A DNA stretch of 7,412 nucleotides, from positions 1-7,412 of the forward strand of contig JAZNOM010000004.1 in NCBI GenBank assembly GCA_045580835.1, given 5' to 3'. Below, in pieces: positions 1 through 5,900 of this stretch (positions within the stretch are counted from its first letter, which is position 1; each line of letters opens with the position of its first letter). This DNA comes from UMGS902 sp045580835 (GTDB taxonomy: Bacteria > Bacillota > Clostridia > Oscillospirales > CAG-272). The position numbers and the translations under genes are program-made. Below the pieces are notes generated by a model that worked only from the letters and a program-made list of their open reading frames with translations, ran no database searches and was not told the origin of the DNA.

Positions 1-772
1 CGCGTTTGCTGCCGCCAAGCGGCAGATAAACATAGTCAAAAAGCCATCTCCCAAGCGTGATGTGCCAGCGGCGAAAAAACTCGCCAACACTTTTTGACAT
101 GTACGGAAAATCAAAATTCTTCGGAATATCAAAACCGAACAGCAAAGCAATTCCGCGCGCCATACCGCTGCAGCCCAAAAAATCAAAATAGATGTAAAGC
201 GCATATGATACAAGCGCGAAAAGTGCGGAAAGAGAGGTTGCGCCGTTTACAAAAATATCAAATGCCGCAAAAAGCGAGTCGGCGAAGAACAGTTTTTTCA
301 AAGCACCCGAAAGCATGAGAAGTATTCCGCGCGAAATGCGGGAATAATCAACGTTTTTTTCAAAGCTGCTTTGCATAGCACCGTATCTCGCAAGCGGGCC
401 TGCATGAAGACACGGAAAAAACATCAAAAATGTGAAAACCTTTAAAAAGCTTTTTTCGCGGTGACCGTCATAAATATATGCCGCGGCGCGCAAAATAAAG
501 AAGGACACGCCCACCGTGCAAACTCCGCAAAGCCGCAAAGCAGGCAAAAGTGCAAAGCAAATATAAAAGCCTTTTTTACCGACGAACGAAAGCGCATATG
601 CCGCAAGCGAAAGAATCGGCAAGACAAAAAAGTATCTGCCAGCGGCAAATATGTAAAACGCAAGACTTATAACAGACAGTGCCGCAGTTTTAGCTGTGCG
701 CGGAAGCGCATTATATACCGCCGCCGATATCGGCAAAAACGCAAATAGAAAAAATGGCGAGTACAGAGTCAA
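1..772 (-). CDS. MBOAT-family O-acyltransferase (AlgI/DltB-like), N-terminal part, cut by left window edge
   Basis: The gene encodes a polytopic membrane enzyme of the AlgI/DltB/PatA group. These enzymes move acyl (usually acetyl) groups across the membrane onto extracellular polysaccharides or wall polymers, normally with a partner SGNH/AlgJ-like protein. The frame is open for 257 codons to the window edge; about 200 more would be expected. Family landmarks appear in order: GVSFF (residues 88-92), AYIYDGHRE (98-106), FFPCLHAGPLARYG (118-131), GALKKLFFADS (156-166), YALYIYFDF (190-198), and RRWHITLG (234-241) followed by DYVYLPLGG (246-254), with conserved His237. The second active-site His lies beyond the edge. 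Hydrophobic segments alternate throughout. The start is TTG at 772, nine bases after AAGGAG, with an in-frame stop at 793-791. Oddities: the part before GVSFF looks shorter than usual, and the usual SGYSDMA is LGCSGMA here (199-205). The family call is secure; the substrate is unknown. Confidence 0.93.
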   Translation of the reverse strand, partial: MTLYSPFFLFAFLPISAAVYNALPRTAKTAALSVISLAFYIFAAGRYFFVLPILSLAAYALSFVGKKGFYICFALLPALRLCGVCTVGVSFFILRAAAYIYDGHREKSFLKVFTFLMFFPCLHAGPLARYGAMQSSFEKNVDYSRISRGILLMLSGALKKLFFADSLFAAFDIFVNGATSLSALFALVSYALYIYFDFLGCSGMARGIALLFGFDIPKNFDFPYMSKSVGEFFRRWHITLGRWLFDYVYLPLGGSKR

Positions 773-781
773 AATAGGTTT

Positions 782-787
782 CTCCTT
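782..787 (-). promoter_or_regulatory. Ribosome binding site fixing the TTG start of the MBOAT gene
   Basis: On the minus strand AAGGAG is followed by nine bases and then TTG at 772-770. No ATG or GTG lies in frame between the upstream stop (793-791) and this TTG, so the site argues for a TTG start. The in-frame ATT just before it (775-773) is a much less likely initiator. Confidence 0.75.
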
Positions 788-818
788 AAATTAAATCTGT
801 ACTATATATATTATTCTT

Positions 819-847
819 ATTATACATGAATGACGGAAAAATTAAAA
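819..847 (-). promoter_or_regulatory. Probable promoter of the MBOAT gene
   Basis: The minus strand has a perfect -10 TATAAT at 824-819. Seventeen bases upstream is a poor -35, TTTTAA (847-842). Transcription would start near 812, giving a leader of about 40 bases before the TTG start. The perfect -10 and position support it; the weak -35 suggests modest activity or help from an activator. Confidence 0.5.
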
Positions 848-876
848 GACCTTTTTAACTTTTTAATCGTTAAGTG

Positions 877-905
877 TTGAAAAAACTATTGCTTTTTGAT
901 ACAAT
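877..905 (+). promoter_or_regulatory. Strong sigma-A type promoter of the small membrane protein gene
   Basis: TTGAAA (877-882), a 17-base spacer and TACAAT (900-905) with an extended -10 TGA immediately before it make a near-consensus housekeeping promoter. The start point would fall near 911-913, almost on top of the ribosome site at 913-918, so the leader would be only about 15 bases long. Confidence 0.75.
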
Positions 906-927
906 GTAATAAAAGGAGAGTGAACGC

Positions 928-1158
928 ATGAAAAACAAAGTTGAAAAAATAAAAAGCATCTGGGGCAAGTTTTGGGCTAATTTAACACGCCGCTTTGACT
1001 TTACACTCTCTTTGCGCCGTAAAAGAACAGATGAAAACCCACTGATTTCTCTTAATGTTAAAGGCGAAATTCCGCGCGAGGTTGTTGCATTTTTTGCCAT
1101 CATCGGTGTTTTGACAATGCTTTGGAGTATTATAAAGGTTTTAAGGAAATTAATATAA
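928..1158 (+). CDS. Small single-pass membrane protein of unknown function (76 aa)
   Basis: I do not recognise this protein. The first half is strongly basic (a run of K and R residues between 2 and 33) and without cysteine. Residues about 53-72 (VVAFFAIIGVLTMLWSIIKV) form one hydrophobic segment, followed by a basic tail, RKLI. This suggests a small protein with one C-terminal membrane span. The ATG has AAGGAG (913-918) nine bases upstream, and the gene has its own near-consensus promoter and a hairpin terminator directly after the stop, so it appears to be a real monocistronic unit. It is divergent from the MBOAT gene and convergent with the GH43 gene. The stretch from about residue 43, a hydrophobic strand with I-P before the membrane segment, recalls the C-terminal half of DUF4342 proteins, but it lacks their UBA-like N-terminus. 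That resemblance is weak and from memory only. Confidence 0.7.
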   Translation: MKNKVEKIKSIWGKFWANLTRRFDFTLSLRRKRTDENPLISLNVKGEIPREVVAFFAIIGVLTMLWSIIKVLRKLI

Positions 1159-1163
1159 AAAGA

Positions 1164-1190
1164 AAAACACCCATGTGGGTGTTTTCCTTT
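1164..1190. terminator. Bidirectional intrinsic terminator between convergent genes
   Basis: AAAACACCC (1164-1172) and GGGTGTTTT (1177-1185) form a perfect 9-bp stem with a four-base ATGT loop. T-rich tracts follow on both strands: TTTTCCTTTTT on the plus strand and a T-rich run ending near 1153 on the minus strand. It lies six bases after the stop of the small plus-strand gene and just beyond the GH43 stop at 1191, so it can serve both. Confidence 0.88.
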
Positions 1191-2156
1191 TTATACGGGA
1201 ATTTCTACTTCTTCGTCGGGTGTTACCGCTCTGCCGAATACGGGCATATCGCCGTCCCATGTGAAAGGCTGTGCGCGAACTCCTCTCGTTGACCAGCCGC
1301 CCTCGGTGGTGAGCATTGCATGGTAAACGATAAAGTCGGTTTTGCCGTCGCGCGCTTTTACAAACGAGCAGTGTCCTGTGCCGTGTGTTCCCTCGCTCTC
1401 GGAGAATACGGGGTGGTCACACTTTGTCCAGCTTGCAGGATTCATAATATCGCCGCCGCGATATGTAAGCATGCCAAGGCAATAATATCGTGTGCGGCTA
1501 TGCGACGCCGAATACACGATGTGAATTGTACCGTCTTTGTAGAGAATCTGCGGGCCTTCATTTACGCAGGGGTGAATTTTGCCGTTGCCTGCGGGTCCGC
1601 TGCCGTGCTTTTCCCAATCATAGTCGGGGCGACTGAGCAGTACGCGCTCGCCCTCGATTTCGGTGGGTGACTTCATCTTTGCAATAAAGATACACTGGTC
1701 ATGCGGAATGTACGCAGTTGCGCCCTCTTCCCAACCTGACCATACATAATAAAGCTCGTCTCCATTTTGAATAACTGTGCCGTCAATTGCGAGGCAATCG
1801 GTTGCGTCGGTGATTTTGCCAACCATTTCGTATTCGCCGTTGGGAGTGCCGTCCTTGGACTTGAGTACAAACATGCGGTGGTGTGTCATATCGCCATCGT
1901 CAGCGGCAACATGCAAATACCACTCGCCGTTAATCTCGTGAATCTCGGGTGCCCAAAGGTGCTTTGAGTATTCTTTGCCCTCCTCGGGCTTCCAAACGCA
2001 TTTTCCGTTTCTTGTAATGTGATGAATATTGTCAGCAACGCTTACCTCTACGCTTGCATCTGCATTGCTGTAAACATAGTAATATTTATCCTGCCAAAAT
2101 ACTACAAACGGGTCTGCACCTGCTTTTAAAATCGGGTTTTTAAACTTTTCAGTCAT
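1191..2156 (-). CDS. GH43 family glycoside hydrolase, probably alpha-L-arabinofuranosidase type, cytoplasmic
   Basis: The 321-residue protein is a single five-bladed beta-propeller glycosidase of family 43, whose members remove arabinofuranose or xylose from plant oligosaccharides with inversion. The catalytic triad fits the family: Asp15 in GADPF (base), Asp125 in AIDGTV (pKa modulator) and Glu200 in NEGPQ (acid). His262 in GTGHCSF matches the metal-binding His region. Other family signatures are LWAPEIH (67-73), VWSGWE (138-143), NPASWTK (239-245) and IVYHA (276-280). These resemble the group with exo-1,5-alpha-L-arabinofuranosidases (GH43_26-like, recalled rather than searched). There is no signal peptide and no carbohydrate-binding module, so it should act on imported oligosaccharides. 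The ATG is preceded by AGGAGG six bases upstream, and its first 8 bases overlap the end of the upstream hydrolase gene. Exact substrate is uncertain: beta-xylosidase is the main alternative. Confidence 0.93.
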   Translation of the reverse strand: MTEKFKNPILKAGADPFVVFWQDKYYYVYSNADASVEVSVADNIHHITRNGKCVWKPEEGKEYSKHLWAPEIHEINGEWYLHVAADDGDMTHHRMFVLKSKDGTPNGEYEMVGKITDATDCLAIDGTVIQNGDELYYVWSGWEEGATAYIPHDQCIFIAKMKSPTEIEGERVLLSRPDYDWEKHGSGPAGNGKIHPCVNEGPQILYKDGTIHIVYSASHSRTRYYCLGMLTYRGGDIMNPASWTKCDHPVFSESEGTHGTGHCSFVKARDGKTDFIVYHAMLTTEGGWSTRGVRAQPFTWDGDMPVFGRAVTPDEEVEIPV

Positions 2157-2880
2157 TGTATGCCTCCTCTATTGCTTTTACAATGTATTCAGCATAAAGC
2201 TTTTTCATCTCAAGTGTAAGTGCGCAATGTCCTCTGCCGGGTACGGTATCGTAGGTTACACTATGCCCTGCCGCACGCATTGCCTCAATAAACTTTTCGG
2301 AATGGCTGTTGATATTTACTGCTTTATCCTCCATGCAGTGGAAGATATGATACTTGGATTTCGGCATTTTATCAACGAGGTGCAGTGGCGATATTGCTTT
2401 AAGTCCGTCCTCAAGCGTTCCCTCTATGCCGTAAACTGCGCTGTAAAGCGTACGCGGAAGGTCGTCGCGCTCGGTATAATGGAAAACAACGTCGCACACG
2501 GGGCAATTGGTCACACACGCAACGGGTTTACGCTTTGCATAAGCCATATATACAAGCGCCCCCTGACCGCCCATACTGCCGCCGGTGGAAACTATCGGAA
2601 TATTCTCGTCAAGTCCATATTTTTCAATGAGAACATCAATGATTTCGTCGGTAAAATCAACCGCCTGCTTATTCATCCAGCACCAAGGGTTATTGTATGG
2701 GTAAATATACAAAATTCCCTTTTCGCCGTAGTATTCTCCCTCAACTGTGTCGGTCTGGTGTCTTGTCTGATTACCAAGGCCGAAAAACTGTATCACAATA
2801 CCGCGGATAGGCTTTTTGCAAACCGCATCGTTTACATAGGTGAAACTTTTTAAGGTTTCGTAGGTCATTATTTTTTCCAT
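2149..2880 (-). CDS. Alpha/beta-hydrolase (prolyl-oligopeptidase/dienelactone-hydrolase-like), probable esterase
   Basis: A 243-residue single-domain alpha/beta-hydrolase without signal peptide. Counted from the chosen ATG, the nucleophile elbow GGSMGG puts Ser at residue 102, Asp185 lies in HCMEDK and His218 in GRGHC, a complete Ser-Asp-His triad in the usual order and spacing. The early strand IRGIVIQFFGLG (25-36) probably forms the oxyanion-hole region. There is no propeller, so peptidase activity on large proteins is unlikely; a small-molecule or carbohydrate esterase is more plausible. It is the first gene of an operon with GH43 (8-base overlap), which suggests removal of acyl groups from oligosaccharides that GH43 then trims; this is inference. 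A GTG at 2892 would add four residues but is itself part of the ribosome site, so ATG at 2880 is chosen. Confidence 0.85.
   Translation of the reverse strand: MEKIMTYETLKSFTYVNDAVCKKPIRGIVIQFFGLGNQTRHQTDTVEGEYYGEKGILYIYPYNNPWCWMNKQAVDFTDEIIDVLIEKYGLDENIPIVSTGGSMGGQGALVYMAYAKRKPVACVTNCPVCDVVFHYTERDDLPRTLYSAVYGIEGTLEDGLKAISPLHLVDKMPKSKYHIFHCMEDKAVNINSHSEKFIEAMRAAGHSVTYDTVPGRGHCALTLEMKKLYAEYIVKAIEEAYND
2163..2168 (-). promoter_or_regulatory. Ribosome binding site of the GH43 gene, inside the hydrolase gene
   Basis: AGGAGG on the minus strand lies within the last codons of the hydrolase gene, six bases before the GH43 ATG (2156). The hydrolase TGA is at 2151-2149, so the two reading frames overlap by 8 bases. 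This arrangement favours translational coupling. Confidence 0.85.
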
Positions 2881-2884
2881 ATCG

Positions 2885-2890
2885 CACCTC
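2885..2890 (-). promoter_or_regulatory. Ribosome binding site fixing the hydrolase start
   Basis: GAGGTG on the minus strand lies directly before CGAT and the ATG at 2880 (six bases counted from GAGG). A longer frame would begin with GTG at 2892, but that codon adjoins and overlaps this site and has no ribosome site of its own. Confidence 0.65.
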
Positions 2891-2907
2891 ACAAAGTGTT
2901 TTTCTAT

Positions 2908-2936
2908 ATTTTAACAAGTAAAAAAAGTTTAGTCAA
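2908..2936 (-). promoter_or_regulatory. Promoter of the hydrolase-GH43 operon
   Basis: The minus strand shows TTGACT (2936-2931), exactly 17 bases, then TAAAAT (2913-2908) with an extended -10 TGT before it. The predicted start near 2901 gives a leader of about 20 bases. The -35 sits on the last two bases of the preceding terminator, so the two signals are packed together. No clear operator repeat is visible. Confidence 0.75.
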
Positions 2937-2970
2937 TATAAAAACCGCCGTAAACGGCGGTTTTTATATT
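2935..2970 (-). terminator. Strong intrinsic terminator after the GH31 dockerin gene
   Basis: A perfect inverted repeat of 16 bp (2935-2950 with 2955-2970) closes on a four-base loop. Its core is CGGCGG pairing with CCGCCG, flanked by A/T pairs that give a T run on the minus strand after the stem. It starts at the TAA stop codon of the gene (2972-2970). The stem is symmetric, so it could also block plus-strand transcription, though no plus-strand gene is present. Confidence 0.9.
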
Positions 2971-5900
2971 TATATTATTGCTTTTAAAATTATGATAACA
3001 TCAAGAATGGTTATTGCGCCGTCGCCGTTCATGTCGGCATTGACGCTTTCACCGTCAAGAACTGCTTTAATCACAATTAAAGCATCCTTGATATCGAGAG
3101 TCTTATTGCCGTTTACATCACCGACAATTTCACCCTCAAGCGGAGTTTCGGATGTAGTGAAAACAACGGTATGTGCTTCGTTTATATTTGCAACAAAGCT
3201 GATTTCATATACATCGCTTGACGCAGACGCACCGCTGTTTGCAAATGGGATAGCAGTTGCATCTTTTTCTACCTTTGTAACAGTTGCAAGCTTGCCATCT
3301 ACGAGTGCGCTTGTAATGGGAGTATCAGAATGAACGCGAAGTGTTACATTTCTTGCGGTGTAATCGGTTACAAAGCCACCGCTTGCAGCGCTGATTTCAA
3401 GCGTTGATGTATCGCCGCTTGTGGTGACGGTTACATTTGTTTCTCGATATGCGCCGTCAAGATAACCTTCGGTTGCACCGTCATCCTCGTAAAGAGTTGC
3501 ACTTCCCTCTCCCATGCCGTAAACATTGAGAGAAATATCCTGCCAATCTGCACCAGTAAGAGGTGATTCAACAACGGAGGTGGGAATTACCGCGCCCTTT
3601 CTTACGTATATAGGTGAAGAATATACATCCTTTGTAACGGTGATTGTCTTGGGGCCTGTTATCACTTCACCCGTAAATACATCAATCCACTCACCGTCAG
3701 GGATAAAGACACTTCGTGTGGACTCATCAGGCTCCGTTACCTCGTCATACACAAAGTAAAGCTGTGCCTTTGCTGCGGCTTCATAGTATTCAACAACTAC
3801 ATCGTAGGTTTCGCCTGCTTTAAGATATTTTTCGGTGTTTACCTCTGCATCGGCAAACTTGTTTGACCATGTTCCCGACCAAAGTTCACCGTCGATGTAA
3901 ACTCTGCCGCCATCATCAACAACAAGTCCGATATAGCAGTCAATTTCGGGGGTGATTGTACCTGTATAGCGTGCAGCAAAGTAATCTGTTTTTACACCGT
4001 TTGGTCCCCACTGGTCCCAGAAATTATTGATTTCGGAAACGGTTTCGGTATATGCGGGAGTACCGTCAAAATATTTATCTTTAGCTATACCTTCAACATT
4101 GTAATATGCCGCGTCAAGTCCGTTTTCGCCGCTTGAGTTCTTAAGCCATGCCGACGGAACGATTTTAGTACCGTCACCTGCATTTCCGTTATACGGTGCA
4201 ACAAGGATATCACGGCCGAGAAGATACTGCGTGTTATCCTTGGATTCTTCATACTGCGGATAATGGAAATCAAGTCTGCGGATAAGCGGCATGCCGCTTT
4301 CATGATTTTCGTATGCAAGCGCGTAATGGTAAGGCATAAGGTGATAGCGCATATTGAAATAATTGCCTACCGCAGTTTCTGCAACAGAGGTATAACTCCA
4401 CGGATAGTGGGGGTTTTTAGGATTTATATCCGAGTGAACGCGGAGTGCCGATGCGAATGCACCGAACTGCATCCAACGGATAAATGCGTTTTCGGAAACG
4501 GTATCGTTGTTTCTAAAGCCGCCAAGGTCAGCCGAAATATACGGACTTCCACCGACTACTCCCGAAACAACCGTGTTTTCAATTTCTCTGCCGAGCTGCA
4601 AAGAATCACCGTAAATATCGCCCGACCACTGCATACCGTAGCGGTGACCGATTACCGAGGGGTTACCCTCAATAAATCCGTGACGAAGCCAATCGGCATT
4701 GGTCAGCATAAGCACGCGCTGACCGCTTTCGCCGTCATTTGCACTGTCGGCATGATACTTTGCCATTGTGTCATTATAGAGTACCTGACCGAGCGTTGAA
4801 TAAAGTACATTTGTGTAAGGCGACTTTATTGTATATGACCAGTTGCGGTCATACCACCAACCGTCAAGTCCCATTTCCATAAGCATTGAAATGTTTGCAC
4901 ACTGCCATTTCAATTCAGCAGGTGTCAGAATAGTGCTTGATGTATTGTGCGTATGGTCATTGAAAAGAACATAAACACCTGCCTTTTTAGCATCGGCGAG
5001 AAATCCCTCCATATCGGGATAGAGCTCGGAATTGGTTTCATAGCCTGTACCGTCGGTGTTTGCCCTCCACTCGGTGTCAATTACGATAACATCAAGCGGA
5101 ATACCGCGGTCACGGTATTCTTTTATCATCGCAAGTTTTTCTTCAGCAGTGAATTTTGACCAACGTGAATACCATGAGCCGTAGAATTTGATATCCGACA
5201 TTGAGGTGCTTCCCGTAAGAGTTACAAAATCTCGGCGAAGTTTAGCACTGTCGCCATTAATAGCAACTACGTAATAGTCGATGTTATCGCTTACTGTCCA
5301 GCCGCTATCCTTTTCTTCGTTTCCGCTGTAAACCATAGCACCCGCAGGAATTATGCCGTTGTCAAATAGAACATACGCATCGGGAGTATTTGCAGGTTCG
5401 GGCAATGATGAGTAGAATCCGTGCATATACGAATTGTAAAAATCGAACAAAGCACTTCCGTCTTTATTAAAGATTTTTACATCATCGGCACTTGCGTTTT
5501 CTTTAGGAAGATTGATGATAAGTTCTGCGGTTTTAATTATTGCGATATCGCCATCGGTACCGCTTGCAACGCATGCACCGCCAAACTTTTCACGGCCCTG
5601 AACAGTAAGGGTTGCTTTGTCTACAAAGCCGCCGCCGAGGTCTTCTTCAACTCTTACTACCGTGTCAGAAAGTACGGTAATGCGCACATTGCCGAATGTA
5701 AAAGTATGAATTCCTTTTTCGCCGAGCGAAAGATCAATATCTTTTACGGTTGCAGATTCATAGTCACCTATCGGGTGAAGCTTTGCCTCGCCCTGCATAA
5801 TGTCGGCAACAATCTTGTCAATTTTGTCAATGCTTGTGTCAACGTACAAATCAGCAGTGTAATTACCGTGATATCTTACGCCGATGTAGTTTGAGATTTT

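Noticed and set aside
94..748. Two plus-strand frames at 94-318 and 461-748
   Set aside because: Both are opposite the MBOAT coding frame, are very rich in Arg/Lys/Gln from reversed hydrophobic codons, and show no domain.
870..1103. A 77-codon minus-strand frame opposite the small membrane protein
   Set aside because: It would end inside the divergent promoter region and has no promoter or ribosome site. The plus-strand gene has both, plus a terminator.
928..1158. Assigning the small protein to DUF4342
   Set aside because: Only a vague pattern before and within the membrane segment fits, and the N-terminal UBA-like half of that family is absent.
2227..2853. A 208-codon open frame on the plus strand
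   Set aside because: It lies wholly opposite the hydrolase gene, has no recognisable domain and no ribosome site, while the minus-strand product has a full catalytic triad.
2881..2892. GTG at 2892 as the hydrolase start
   Set aside because: This codon adjoins and overlaps the GAGGTG ribosome site that serves the ATG at 2880, and has no ribosome site of its own.
4263..5894. Plus-strand frames at 4263-4799 and 5421-5894
   Set aside because: They lie opposite the GH31 and preceding regions, whose minus-strand translation matches known motifs. They look like reverse shadows.
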